Shown here: one piece after another, positions 17,258 to 26,176 of the stretch
Layout: the number at the start of each line of letters is the position of its first letter
Position numbering within the stretch: the first letter of the stretch is position 1
DNA from: Kosakonia cowanii JCM 10956 = DSM 18146
GTDB lineage: Bacteria > Pseudomonadota > Gammaproteobacteria > Enterobacterales > Enterobacteriaceae
DNA length: 64,000 nt
Direction of reading: 5' to 3'
Assembly: GCF_001975225.1 (NCBI RefSeq)
Contig: NZ_CP019445.1
Location: 4,278,001 to 4,342,000 of the forward strand
Made by a program: the position numbers and the translations under genes
Notes under the pieces: generated by a model
The model's input: the letters and a program-made list of their open reading frames with translations, nothing else
Databases searched by the model: none
Told to the model about the DNA's origin: nothing

Positions 17258-18109
17258 TTATCCTTTTGTACTGCCGGAGGTGAGGCCGGAGACGAAGTAT
17301 TTTTGTAACGCCAGGTAGAGGATCGCCACCGGCACCGCAATCAGCACCGCACCCGCGGCGTAAGTGGTGTAGCTGGCACCCATTTTTTGCGCCACCAGGT
17401 TATAGAGCCCAATCGGCAGCGTGTATTTATCCGGCGTGCGCAAAATGGTGCTTGAGAGGATGAAATCCCCCAGCGGGCCGGTGAAGGAGAAGAGCGCCAC
17501 CACCGCGATAATCGGTTTCGACAGCGGCAGGATGATCTCAATAAAGATGCGGAAGTTGCTGGCACCATCCATGCGCGCGGACTCATCAAGATCGCGCGGA
17601 ATGGCATCCAGGTAGCCCTTCATCAGATAGGTGTTCATCGGGATCATCCCGGCAACGTAGATCAGCACCAGCGCCATATGGCTGTTGATAAGCCCGAGCA
17701 ACTGCGAGAGAACGAAAATCGCAATCAGCGCCGAGAACTGCGGGATCATCTGCAACAGCAGAAAGAGCATCAGCCCGTTCTGGCGGCCTTTAAAGCGAAA
17801 GCGCGAAAAGGCATAGGCGGTAAAACTGACGCTAATTAAAGTCAGGATCATGGTCAGCAGGCTGATCTTCATCGAGTTCCAGTACCAGGTGAGGTAGTTC
17901 ACCTGGCCGTTAAAGAGATCGGCATAGTGCTGGAACGAGAGATTTTCCGGGATGATCGAGGTGCTGAGCAGGCTGTTGCCGGCATTCAGCGACGCGCCAA
18001 TCGTCCACACCAGCGGGTAGATAATCGTCAGCGACACCGCTGCTATCACCAGCCAGGAGAGCGTCAGGCGAATAACCTTCTCGCGGCGAATACTTTGTGA
18101 TTGAGCCAT
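17258..18109 (-). CDS. ganQ: ABC importer permease, MalG type
   Basis: A 283-residue inner-membrane permease with about six transmembrane helices. The EAA loop that docks on the ATPase is seen as LDESARMDGASNFRIF near residue 190. N-terminal charges (RREKVIRL) precede the first helix. It lies nine bases after ganP and four before the endo-galactanase gene, so it is the partner of ganP in galacto-oligosaccharide uptake. Confidence 0.92.
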   Translation of the reverse strand: MAQSQSIRREKVIRLTLSWLVIAAVSLTIIYPLVWTIGASLNAGNSLLSTSIIPENLSFQHYADLFNGQVNYLTWYWNSMKISLLTMILTLISVSFTAYAFSRFRFKGRQNGLMLFLLLQMIPQFSALIAIFVLSQLLGLINSHMALVLIYVAGMIPMNTYLMKGYLDAIPRDLDESARMDGASNFRIFIEIILPLSKPIIAVVALFSFTGPLGDFILSSTILRTPDKYTLPIGLYNLVAQKMGASYTTYAAGAVLIAVPVAILYLALQKYFVSGLTSGSTKG

Positions 18110-18118
18110 TTTCTTCCC

Positions 18119-19426
18119 TTATGCCATGTCGTCGTTTTTGAACGATTTAGTGGCGCGGAACTGCCACAACGCCAGGCCGACAACAAAAATCGACAGCAGG
18201 ATGGTAATGGTGGCCGCGATGGCGTACTGCGATGAGGACATCGTCAGCTTGTAGATCCACGACACCAGAATGTCGGTACCGCCCGCGTTCGCGCCAGCCA
18301 CCGCCGGTCCGCCGTTGTTAAACAGGTAGATGATGTTGAAGTTGTTAAAGTTGAAGGTGTATTGCGTGATGATGATCGGCGCAATCGAGTAGAGCACCAG
18401 CGGCAGCGTAATGGTGCGCAGCCGGGTAAAGGTGCCCGCTCCATCCATCTTCGCCGCTTCATACAAATCGTCGGGAATCGCCTGCAATACGCCGGTGGTC
18501 ATGGCAAAGACAAACGGGAAACCGAGCCAGGTCTGCATCATGATCAGCGCGGTTTTGGTCCAGAAGGGATCCGTCAGCCACGGTTTCGGGTCGATGCCGA
18601 AGAAGGCGAGGATCGCGTTGTTGATGACGCCAAAGGAGTCGTTAAACATCCCGGCGAAGACCAGAATAGTGACAAAGCCCGGCACCGCCCACGGCAGGAT
18701 AAAAATGGTGCGTACCAGCGGCTTAAAGCGCAGATCTTTCTGGTTCACGAGGATCGCCAGCAGCACGCCGACGCTGCACTGTAAGGTGGTCGCCAGCAGC
18801 GTCCACACCACCGTCCACTGCAGCACGTCAAAGAAGGTTGAGCGCCAGATCGACAGGGTAAAAATATTGATGAAGTTCTTTAACCCAACCCAGTCGACCA
18901 GTTTGGCAGGCGGCGTGTGGTAGAGGTTGTAGTTGGTAAAGGCGATGGCGAAGCCGAAGAGGATCGGGAAAATCACCACGAACACCAGCAGGATAAAGCC
19001 CGGCGTAATCATCAGGTAGGGAAAGCCGTCGCTGAGCAGCATCTGGTACTGCTTGCGCACGCTGTTAAGCGGCTTACCGGCATCGCGTTTTTTGCCATTC
19101 AGCCACGCATCGCGCATTGAGAGCCCCCACACCATCAGGCCAAAGGCGATAATCAGCACGCTGATGATCCCTTCCGCCAGCAGGAAGATGGAGTTGTCGC
19201 GCGGCACCTCTTCGCCAAGGGTGTATAACCCCCACAGCCCTTCGCGCAAAAAATCAGAGAAGATGCCGGCAAAACTCGCCAGCAGTACAAGAAAGATAAG
19301 GCCTTTCAGCCACTGGCGATGGTAGAACTGGCCAAAGCCCGGCACGATGGCCAACAGCAGCCCGCACCACGCGTGACGCCCTGCGCCGGGCGCTTTGGCA
19401 AAATGTTCGCTGGGACTGATAATCAC
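18119..19426 (-). CDS. ganP: ABC importer permease, MalF type
   Basis: A 435-residue inner-membrane permease with about eight helices. Two or three N-terminal helices precede the core, as in MalF-type proteins of this group. The EAA motif is YEAAKMDGAGTFTRLRTITLP near residue 330. It starts with GTG at 19426 behind an AAGGAG site and lies 57 bases after the binding-protein gene. Confidence 0.92.
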   Translation of the reverse strand: MIISPSEHFAKAPGAGRHAWCGLLLAIVPGFGQFYHRQWLKGLIFLVLLASFAGIFSDFLREGLWGLYTLGEEVPRDNSIFLLAEGIISVLIIAFGLMVWGLSMRDAWLNGKKRDAGKPLNSVRKQYQMLLSDGFPYLMITPGFILLVFVVIFPILFGFAIAFTNYNLYHTPPAKLVDWVGLKNFINIFTLSIWRSTFFDVLQWTVVWTLLATTLQCSVGVLLAILVNQKDLRFKPLVRTIFILPWAVPGFVTILVFAGMFNDSFGVINNAILAFFGIDPKPWLTDPFWTKTALIMMQTWLGFPFVFAMTTGVLQAIPDDLYEAAKMDGAGTFTRLRTITLPLVLYSIAPIIITQYTFNFNNFNIIYLFNNGGPAVAGANAGGTDILVSWIYKLTMSSSQYAIAATITILLSIFVVGLALWQFRATKSFKNDDMA

Positions 19427-19483
19427 GTACGACTCCTTTTCGACAACGGGAGGTGGCCCTCCCGCTTCTGTACCAACACGCGG

Positions 19484-20719
19484 TTACTGGTTACTGGCCT
19501 GCATCGCTTCGACCTGCATCTGGATCTGCTTAGCAGCGGCATCCAGCGCCGCCTGCGGTGCCTGTTTGCCGGTCAGGCTCAGCTCCAGCGCGGCGTTCGC
19601 CGGGCCCCACACTTCACCCATCTCCGGAATGCCCGGCATCGCGGTTGCGCGGGCGGCCTGCACCGCGACGGCGCTCGCCTTCTCGTCATTTTTGATCACC
19701 GGATCGTCAATCATCGCTTTCTGCGCCGGAATTTCGCGCGTGGCGATATAGCGCGTCTTCACGTACTGCGGCTGGTTGATAAATTCGATAAATTGCTGCG
19801 CCAGCGCTTTGTCTTTGCTCCAGGTCGAGACGACATAGCCTTTTACGCCGAGGAAAGAGCTCATCGGTTTGCCATCCGGCAGGTTCGGCAGCGGCGCAAC
19901 GCCGTAGTTGATACCGGCAGCTTCATAGGGCTGGAACGCCCACGGGCCGTTAATCACCGCCGCCGCTTTTTTCTCGGTAAACAGCGAATCGATGGCGTTA
20001 AGCCCGTTATCGCCAAGGATCCCCGACGGGAATACCCCCTCGGCATAGAAGTTTTTCAGGAAGGTAACGGCTTCCACCGCGCCGGGTTTATTCAGGCCGA
20101 TATCCTGCGGGTTATAGCCGCCTTTGTCGTTTTTACCGAACAGATAGCCGCCCATCGGGCCGATCGCGCCCCAGCTGTAGTAAATCTGATCGAACTTCGC
20201 CAGCAGGCCATATTTGTTCTGCGCGCGCTGTTTTTTCGAGTAGTCGAGCCACTCCGGCAGGCTTTGCAGCGGCTTGTCGATAAGATCTTTGTTGTAGATC
20301 AGCACCAGCGTCTCTACCGCTTTCGGCACGCCATACAGGGTGTTGTCGAGGCGGAAGGCGTTGATGGAGGCAGGCGTAAAGGCGTCAACCTTTTCTTTGT
20401 CCAGATTCAGGGGGGTCAGCAGCCCTTGCACAACCGCGCCGCCCAACTGATCATTGGGGATCACCAGCACATCCGGGCCAATGCCCGCCGGGCCATCGAG
20501 ACGGAGTTTCTCCAGTTGCTGGGCGTAGGGCATCTCCTGCACGTTAACTTTGACGTTATATTTCTGCTCAAAATCGCGCACCGCATCCTGGATGCCCGCC
20601 GATTTTTTGATGTCTTCCCAGACATTGAGTTGCTGTGCGGCGGCATGCGCCTGCAAGCCGACAAGCTGCCCGGCGGCAAGCGTTGTCAAAATCAGTGCGG
20701 TAAGGGTCTTCTTTTTCAT
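19484..20719 (-). CDS. ganS: Galacto-oligosaccharide-binding protein of the ABC importer
   Basis: A 411-residue periplasmic binding protein of the maltose-binding type. The signal peptide ends at about residue 26 (GLQAHA then AAQQLNVW). Two-lobe features include GPDVLVIPNDQLGG, AAAVINGPWAFQPY and a late MPGIPEMGEVW segment. First gene of the leftward transport and hydrolase operon. The start at 20719 is set by a GAGGT ribosome site and the charged MKKKT opening; longer starts to 20752 lack this. It delivers galactan oligomers to GanP-GanQ. Confidence 0.9.
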   Translation of the reverse strand: MKKKTLTALILTTLAAGQLVGLQAHAAAQQLNVWEDIKKSAGIQDAVRDFEQKYNVKVNVQEMPYAQQLEKLRLDGPAGIGPDVLVIPNDQLGGAVVQGLLTPLNLDKEKVDAFTPASINAFRLDNTLYGVPKAVETLVLIYNKDLIDKPLQSLPEWLDYSKKQRAQNKYGLLAKFDQIYYSWGAIGPMGGYLFGKNDKGGYNPQDIGLNKPGAVEAVTFLKNFYAEGVFPSGILGDNGLNAIDSLFTEKKAAAVINGPWAFQPYEAAGINYGVAPLPNLPDGKPMSSFLGVKGYVVSTWSKDKALAQQFIEFINQPQYVKTRYIATREIPAQKAMIDDPVIKNDEKASAVAVQAARATAMPGIPEMGEVWGPANAALELSLTGKQAPQAALDAAAKQIQMQVEAMQASNQ

Positions 20720-20892
20720 TATCAACCTCATGTCAAGGTATAACAATTTCATGGTTTTTATGGCGCATCATCAGGTCACTGCTCTGGCAAACTACCTGAT
20801 ATTGCAGGGCTTAAGACGTATTCACTCGCCTTATCGGATTTGTTATACGCTACGCTTTAAGCGCTGATAAAACGAGAATAAACGTTGCGTTA

Positions 20893-20908
20893 TGTGACCA
20901 ATGTTACA
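20893..20908. promoter_or_regulatory. Candidate CRP site in the ganS-ATPase divergent region
   Basis: TGTGA, six bases, TTACA: one mismatch from the CRP consensus. It lies in the 342-base gap (20720-21061) between the divergent binding-protein and ATPase genes, which must hold both promoters. No other feature of note is seen in the gap. Confidence 0.55.
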
Positions 20909-21061
20909 GAAATGAAAATTGAGTATAGGGCGCTAAATCCGTGGAAGTTATAGTCAGGCCATGATTTTTCGCCGTTGAGCAGCACTGTCTCCTGATTGTT
21001 ATACGTAAAACAAAACAGCTGACAAACGGCCAGTAACGGCTATTACATTCGGGGAACGTTG

Positions 21062-22174
21062 ATGTCCAATATACGACTGAGAAATGTCACCAAACGGTTT
21101 GGCGACACGGTGACGCTGAACAATGTCAATCTGTCGATTGATGACGGCGAGTTTGCGGTGTTTGTCGGCCCCTCCGGCTGCGGGAAATCCACCATGCTGC
21201 GCATGATTGCCGGGCTGGAAGAGGTGAGCGAAGGCGAAGTGTTGATTGGCGATGAAGTGATGAACGATGTTGCGCCCGCCCATCGCGGTGTCTCGATGGT
21301 GTTCCAGTCCTATGCGCTCTACCCCCATATGACTGTGGCGGAGAACATGGGCTACGGCCTGAAAGTGAACAAAGTGCCGAAAGAGGAGATCCGCCGCCAG
21401 GTGGAGATGGTGGCGAAGACCCTGCAATTAAGCCACCTGCTGGATCGCAAACCGAAGCAACTCTCCGGTGGCCAGCGCCAGCGCGTCGCCATCGGCCGCG
21501 CGATTGTGCGTAACCCGCGTGTCTTTATGTTCGATGAACCCCTCTCTAACCTCGATGCCGAGCTGCGCGTCGAGATGCGGCTGCATATCGCCCGCCTGCA
21601 CCAGGAGCTGAAAACCACCATGGTCTATGTCACCCATGACCAGGTGGAAGCGATGACGCTGGCGGACAAGATCGTAGTGATGAATTACGGCAACGTTGAG
21701 CAGATGGGCTCGCCGATGTCGCTCTACTACAACCCGAAAAACAAGTTTGTCGCCGGCTTTATCGGCTCGCCAAAGATGAACTTCCTCCCCGCCACGGTAA
21801 GCCAGTGGCAGCCTGGTGAAGTCACTATTACCCTTGCTCAGGGCCACCAGCTGACGCTCGGCATCACCACTTCACCGCTGGAGGTGGGCGCGGCCATTAC
21901 GCTCGGTATTCGCCCGGAGCACCTCGCAACAGAGATGACGGGCGGCGTGCCCCTTGAGTTTCAGTGCGAAGTGGTAGAGCGGCTGGGCAACAACACCTAT
22001 CTGTTTGGTCAATGTTACGGCCACGACAATATTAAAATCCTGCTGCCGGGCGATGTGCATTTCCGCCCGTGGCAGAAGATCGCCCTCGCCTTCGACAGCC
22101 GCCACTGCATGATCTTTGACGAGCAGGATCAGCGCGTCAGCGCCGATATCCCGGTGCCCAACCACGATTTGTAA
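21062..22174 (+). CDS. ganK: ABC importer ATPase, MalK/UgpC type
   Basis: A 370-residue ATPase that powers the GanSPQ importer. Walker A GPSGCGKST, Q-loop VFQSYALYPH, signature LSGGQRQR, Walker B VFMFDEPLSNLD and switch histidine in VYVTHDQ are all present in residues 1-235. A C-terminal OB-fold regulatory domain with IRPEHL follows. It is transcribed away from ganS with a shared control region. The start at 21062 has a GGGGA site; a TTG one codon earlier is also possible. A REP follows the stop. Confidence 0.92.
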   Translation: MSNIRLRNVTKRFGDTVTLNNVNLSIDDGEFAVFVGPSGCGKSTMLRMIAGLEEVSEGEVLIGDEVMNDVAPAHRGVSMVFQSYALYPHMTVAENMGYGLKVNKVPKEEIRRQVEMVAKTLQLSHLLDRKPKQLSGGQRQRVAIGRAIVRNPRVFMFDEPLSNLDAELRVEMRLHIARLHQELKTTMVYVTHDQVEAMTLADKIVVMNYGNVEQMGSPMSLYYNPKNKFVAGFIGSPKMNFLPATVSQWQPGEVTITLAQGHQLTLGITTSPLEVGAAITLGIRPEHLATEMTGGVPLEFQCEVVERLGNNTYLFGQCYGHDNIKILLPGDVHFRPWQKIALAFDSRHCMIFDEQDQRVSADIPVPNHDL

Positions 22175-22181
22175 CTTACAG

Positions 22182-22209
22182 GCCGGAGAAGGCGTAACCG
22201 CCATCCGGC
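22182..22209. repeat. REP hairpin
   Basis: GCCGGA and TCCGGC flank a short spacer right after the ATPase gene, in the usual REP position. Confidence 0.75.
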
Positions 22210-22277
22210 ACTGCATTTTCACTCGAGAACGATAAGTGCTGCTCCATTTTGCTGGTTTTTCATCAAAGCTGCGTTGT

Positions 22278-22293
22278 CTACCCTTAGCGGTAG
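22278..22293. promoter_or_regulatory. Short inverted repeat upstream of the oxidoreductase gene
   Basis: CTACC, six bases, GGTAG, 31 bases before the start codon at 22324. A possible operator overlapping the promoter; the regulator is unknown. Confidence 0.35.
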
Positions 22294-22323
22294 TGATGAA
22301 AACCCAACAAAACGGAGCCTGTT

Positions 22324-23337
22324 ATGAAAGCCATCGCCATTACCCGCGCCGCCGCTGGCGGCAGCAATCTTGATGCCCTCACCGATATCGACCTGCCGCA
22401 ACCGCACGCCAGCGGTCACGATCTGCTGGTGGAAGTGAAAGCCGTCTCCGTTAACCCTGTAGATACCAAAGTGCGTGCCGGTTTTAATGCCGATACGCCG
22501 CGCGTGCTCGGCTGGGACGCCGTGGGCGTGGTGAAAGAGGTCGGAGAGTCGGTCACCCTGTTTCAGCCAGGCGATGAAGTGTGGTACGCCGGGGCATTAA
22601 CCCGTCCGGGGAGCAACAGCGAATATCAGCTGGTTGATGAGCGCATTGTGGCGCGTAAACCCGCTTCCCTTGATAACGCCTCTGCCGCCGCCCTGCCCCT
22701 GACGGCCATTACCGCCTGGGAGCTGCTGTTTGACCGCCTCGGCGTAAAAGAAAATGGCAACGACGGCGATGTGCTGCTGATTGTCGGCGCTGCGGGCGGT
22801 GTCGGTTCGATTCTGACGCAGCTGGCGCGCCAGCTGACCCGTATGACGGTGATCGGCACCGCGTCGCGCCCTGCCAGCCAGCAGTGGGTGAAAGAGCGCG
22901 GCGCGCATCATGTGATTGACCACAGCAAACCGCTGACCGAAGAGCTGGCGCGGATCGGCATCAAAGAGGTGACGCATGTTGCCAGCCTGACCAACACGCA
23001 GGATCACTATCAGCAGCTGATTAACGCCCTCAAACCGCAGGGCAAGCTGGCGTTGATTGACGATCCCGACAGCCTGGATGCGATGCCGCTGAAAGCGAAG
23101 AGCCTTTCGCTGCACTGGGAGTTTATGTTTACCCGCTCGATGTTCACCACCGACGATATGATTGCCCAGCACCAGTTGCTGTCGCGGGTCGCGGAGTTGA
23201 TCGACAGCGGCGTGCTGAAAACCACGCTGGGAGAGCATGGCGGTGCGATCACCGCGGCTAACCTGCGTAAAGCCCATGCGCTGCTTGAGAGCCAGCGCGC
23301 GGTGGGCAAAATCGTGCTGGAGGGGTTTGCGGGCTGA
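22324..23337 (+). CDS. Zinc-binding alcohol dehydrogenase-family oxidoreductase (quinone oxidoreductase-like)
   Basis: A 337-residue MDR-superfamily protein. The GroES-like N-terminal part (VKAVSVNPVDTKVRAG, RVLGWDAVGVV) lacks most cysteine zinc ligands, so it resembles zinc-free quinone oxidoreductases. The Rossmann nucleotide motif is IVGAAGGVGSI near residue 155. It probably reduces an enone or quinone with NADPH. The ribosome site is GGAG, and the gene stands alone between two repeats. Confidence 0.85.
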   Translation: MKAIAITRAAAGGSNLDALTDIDLPQPHASGHDLLVEVKAVSVNPVDTKVRAGFNADTPRVLGWDAVGVVKEVGESVTLFQPGDEVWYAGALTRPGSNSEYQLVDERIVARKPASLDNASAAALPLTAITAWELLFDRLGVKENGNDGDVLLIVGAAGGVGSILTQLARQLTRMTVIGTASRPASQQWVKERGAHHVIDHSKPLTEELARIGIKEVTHVASLTNTQDHYQQLINALKPQGKLALIDDPDSLDAMPLKAKSLSLHWEFMFTRSMFTTDDMIAQHQLLSRVAELIDSGVLKTTLGEHGGAITAANLRKAHALLESQRAVGKIVLEGFAG

Positions 23338-23533
23338 TCCTGCCAGGATTACTCCCAAACGTAGCGGGCGGAGAGCGAAATTCGTTCTCCGCCCGCACTG
23401 CTTTTTCCTGGGTTTGCTTACACTTTTTACCAAAGCGTTATTTTTTGCTGGTTGCTCCGCTGTCTGTAAACGGCAATGATGTCGTGCTATTTATGCAACT
23501 ACGTGAAATGTATAAGAACAACCTGGAGAGAGT

Positions 23534-23869
23534 ATGCGTAAAACAAAAATGATGCTTCTGGGTGCACTGCTGGCGACGGCTTCGGCAACCTATGCTGAAA
23601 CACCGCCCGCGACACCGCCTGCAGGCGGCACACAGTCGTTTGAAGTGAAAGAGTTTGTTGCCGACTTTACCAAATTCACCATTGGCGACACGGTGCCGGA
23701 GATGTACCGCAGCGACGATTACAACATTAAGCAGTGGAAGTTACGTAACCTTCCCGCGCCGGATGCCGGTAGCCACTGGACCTACATGGGCGGCAACTAC
23801 GTGTTGATCACCGATGCCGACGGCAAAATCCTCAAAGCCTACAATGGCGACATTTTCTATCATCGTTAA
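23534..23869 (+). CDS. RcnB-family periplasmic protein
   Basis: A 111-residue secreted protein with a signal peptide at 1-21 (TASATYA then ETPP). The C-terminal half carries the RcnB-family pattern VPEMYRSDDYNI, then LPAPDAGSHWTYMGGNYVLI and a last GDIFYHR. RcnB of E. coli tunes nickel and cobalt efflux, but no rcnA or rcnR is nearby, so a role in metal balance is only inferred. The ribosome site GGAGAG is strong. Confidence 0.8.
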   Translation: MRKTKMMLLGALLATASATYAETPPATPPAGGTQSFEVKEFVADFTKFTIGDTVPEMYRSDDYNIKQWKLRNLPAPDAGSHWTYMGGNYVLITDADGKILKAYNGDIFYHR

Positions 23870-23881
23870 CCGGGAGCGCCT

Positions 23882-24307
23882 GTGATTATCCGCCGATGGG
23901 AGGAGAGTGACAGGCCGTTTCTGCGTACCCTGTATCTGCATGCCCGTAAAGAAGCCTGGACCTGGCTGGATAGCCGCGACTGGTCGCTGGAAGATTTTGA
24001 CTCTGCGACGCTTGGCGAGGTGATTTGGGTGGCGGAAGAGGACGGGCACCGGATGGGGTTCGCATCGGTCCTGGAGAACGATAACTTCCTGCATAACTTG
24101 TTTATCGACCCTGCGTTTCAGGGAAAAGGTGTGGGCAGCGCGCTGCTTGAGCATGTGCAGAGCACCTTTACCAGCACCGGCGCGCTGAAGTGTTTGCTGC
24201 GCAATAAAACTGCGCTCGACTTTTATCAGCGCCACGGCTGGCGCGTTGAGGCCAAAGGCGTCTCCCCGCAGGGGGATTATGTGCTGATGCACTATGTGTT
24301 GAGGTAG
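23882..24307 (+). CDS. GNAT-family N-acetyltransferase
   Basis: A 141-residue single-domain acetyltransferase. The acetyl-CoA loop appears as FIDPAFQGKGVGSALLEHV near residue 80, and the C-terminal strand region as ALDFYQRHGWRVEAKG. The substrate is unknown. The start is GTG at 23882 with GGGAG five bases before it, 12 bases after the RcnB-family stop, so the two genes probably share a transcript. Confidence 0.85.
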   Translation: MIIRRWEESDRPFLRTLYLHARKEAWTWLDSRDWSLEDFDSATLGEVIWVAEEDGHRMGFASVLENDNFLHNLFIDPAFQGKGVGSALLEHVQSTFTSTGALKCLLRNKTALDFYQRHGWRVEAKGVSPQGDYVLMHYVLR

Positions 24308-24320
24308 GTTTTGTCATTTC

Positions 24321-24406
24321 GTAGGCCTGATAAGGCGAAGCCGCCATCAGGCAACCGGTGCCGCGATACAATGCCGAATGGCGCGTAAACGCTTATCCGG
24401 CCTACG
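24321..24406. repeat. Pair of REP hairpins
   Basis: REP units at 24321-24352 (TAGGCCTGATAAGGCG...) and 24373-24406 in opposite orientation, as in a bacterial interspersed mosaic element. Confidence 0.8.
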
Positions 24407-24419
24407 CGGTTTCAGCAGC

Positions 24420-24740
24420 AACTTTTTTTCATTTGACGCCCATCTTACAGCGAGGGGTTGTGTCCCCGCTGAAATCGGCGAACCGAAGCGGGAATGACAA
24501 GGTCTGGACGCCATGGATGGCGGACAGAGGCGAACCGAGACAGGGAGCGAGTCCCGGAACGGGCGAGCAGGTCGAGTCGAGCCGGCCGCAGTCAGGCACG
24601 CGGGAGGTGAGCGCAGTGCGCAGCACCGATTTCCTCGCGGGGCCGCGGGGATTGACAAGGGGGGAGCGGTCCCCCCCTTGTCCCGTTCACCGCACCGGTG
24701 ATAAACAAATCCCGCCGCACGCATGGTGAACGGAACCATT
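24420..24740. repeat. Noncoding GC-rich element flanked by REP units
   Basis: About 320 bases with no believable gene. It contains a perfect 11-bp hairpin, GACAAGGGGGG (24654-24664) with CCCCCCTTGTC (24672-24682), plus short GC-rich repeats. I recall very similar segments, often misannotated as small hypothetical proteins, in other Enterobacteriaceae, so it may be a dispersed element; this rests on memory, not a search. Together with the flanking REPs it fills the 594-base gap between the acetyltransferase and apbC. Confidence 0.5.
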
Positions 24741-24759
24741 CCACCAATCCAACCCCATT

Positions 24760-24894
24760 GCCGGATGGCGCGTAAAACGCTTATCCGGCCTACACGGTTC
24801 CAGCGGATTCGTTACCGTAGGCCGGATAAGGCGGAGCCGCCATCCGGCAATTGTGCCGCGGTGAGAATGCCGGATGGCACACATCCACCCGGCA
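24760..24894. repeat. Three REP hairpins
   Basis: REP units at 24760-24793, 24818-24849 and 24869-24894 in alternating orientation, directly after the apbC stop. Confidence 0.8.
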
Positions 24895-24901
24895 TCGTCA
24901 A

Positions 24902-26011
24902 TCACACTGCGCGGAACGCGATCTCACCGGGGATGATCTCGCCCTGCCAGTAAAGCTGGGCGGCTACGCGACCGGCAAGGTTGCGGTAGATAGCGGTGAA
25001 CTCGCTGTCCGGGCGGCTGATGACCGTCGGCGTACCCTTGTCGAGATCTTCACGCAGCGAGATATGCAGCGGCATCTGGCCCAGCAATTGCGTGTGATAC
25101 TGCTCCGCCAGCTTCTCTGCGCCGCCGGTGCCGAAAATCGGCTCATGGTGACCACAGTTGCTGCACACATGCATGCTCATGTTCTCCACGATGCCGAGCA
25201 CCGGCACCTCCACTTTCTCGAACATGACAATGCCTTTTTTAGCATCAATCAGCGCGATATCCTGCGGCGTGGTCACGACCAGCGCGCCGGTCACCGGAAT
25301 GTTTTGCGCCAGCGTCAGCTGGATATCGCCGGTGCCTGGCGGCATATCGAGCACCAGGTAGTCGAGATCCGGCCACATGGACTCCTGCAACATCTGCAGC
25401 AGCGCTTTGCTGGCCATCGGCCCGCGCCACACCATTGCATTATCGTCCGTCACCAGGTAACCAATTGAGTTGGTCGCCAGGCCATGGGCGATGATCGGCG
25501 CCATATGCGTGCCGTCTGGTGATGTCGGACGCTCATTTTCCGCGCCCAGCATCATCGGGATTGACGGGCCATAAATATCGGCATCGAGAATACCGACTTT
25601 CGCCCCTTCCGCAGCCAGCGCCAGCGCAAGGTTAACGGCGGTAGAGGATTTCCCTACCCCGCCCTTGCCGGAGCTGACGGCGATAATATTCTTCACGCCG
25701 TTAACGCCCGGCTGGTTTTTCACCCGCTTCAGGGTGGCGATATTGTGCGACAGCTTCCAGTCGATAGCGCTCGCGCCGGTCAGACGCAGTAGTTCGGCGC
25801 TGCACTGGGCTTTCAGCTCTTCGAAAGCGCTGGTCCAGACGAACGGCATCAGCAATTCGACATGCAGGGTCTCATCCAGCCACGCAACATGGTGGACGGC
25901 TTTCAGCGCTGTCAGGTTATGTTTGAGGGTGGGGTGCTGAAAATCGGCCAGCGTCCCGGTGACAATTGCCCGTAAGGCTTCCGGGGATTTGGCCTGGGAT
26001 TGCGAACTCAT
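24902..26011 (-). CDS. apbC: Iron-sulfur cluster carrier ATPase ApbC/Mrp
   Basis: A 369-residue P-loop protein that carries [4Fe-4S] clusters to target enzymes. An N-terminal MIP18-like domain (1-95) precedes the ATPase with deviant Walker [12 protein letters not shown] near residue 115, [10 protein letters not shown] and DMPPGTGD. The cluster-binding CxxC is seen in [14 protein letters not shown]. The start at 26011 is set by GGAGT and the family N-terminus. Divergent from metG, as in E. coli. Confidence 0.95.
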   Translation of the reverse strand: MSSQSQAKSPEALRAIVTGTLADFQHPTLKHNLTALKAVHHVAWLDETLHVELLMPFVWTSAFEELKAQCSAELLRLTGASAIDWKLSHNIATLKRVKNQPGVNGVKNIIAVSSGKGGVGKSSTAVNLALALAAEGAKVGILDADIYGPSIPMMLGAENERPTSPDGTHMAPIIAHGLATNSIGYLVTDDNAMVWRGPMASKALLQMLQESMWPDLDYLVLDMPPGTGDIQLTLAQNIPVTGALVVTTPQDIALIDAKKGIVMFEKVEVPVLGIVENMSMHVCSNCGHHEPIFGTGGAEKLAEQYHTQLLGQMPLHISLREDLDKGTPTVISRPDSEFTAIYRNLAGRVAAQLYWQGEIIPGEIAFRAV

Positions 26012-26176
26012 CCCGACTCCTTTGTAGTTGTTCTGAAAACGACATTTGTAGCGCTCAAGTTTACCCCAAAGGGAATAATTATCCATTTATGGATTAATGC
26101 CCTTATCGCTTGGCGCGATTGTTACCCTTTTGGTAATATCGAAAACCCTTTTTCTCAAGAAGATGTAATGCCAACT

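Noticed and set aside
19319..20743. A 474-codon open frame on the plus strand opposite ganS.
   Set aside because: It is the antisense shadow of a GC-rich, clearly coding gene; its protein is rich in Arg, His and Leu with no domain, and it covers the ganS signal peptide and control region.
24347..24739. A 130-codon minus-strand frame in the REP-flanked element.
   Set aside because: Composition is dominated by Pro, Arg and Ser, it runs through REP palindromes and has no ribosome site; better seen as noncoding.
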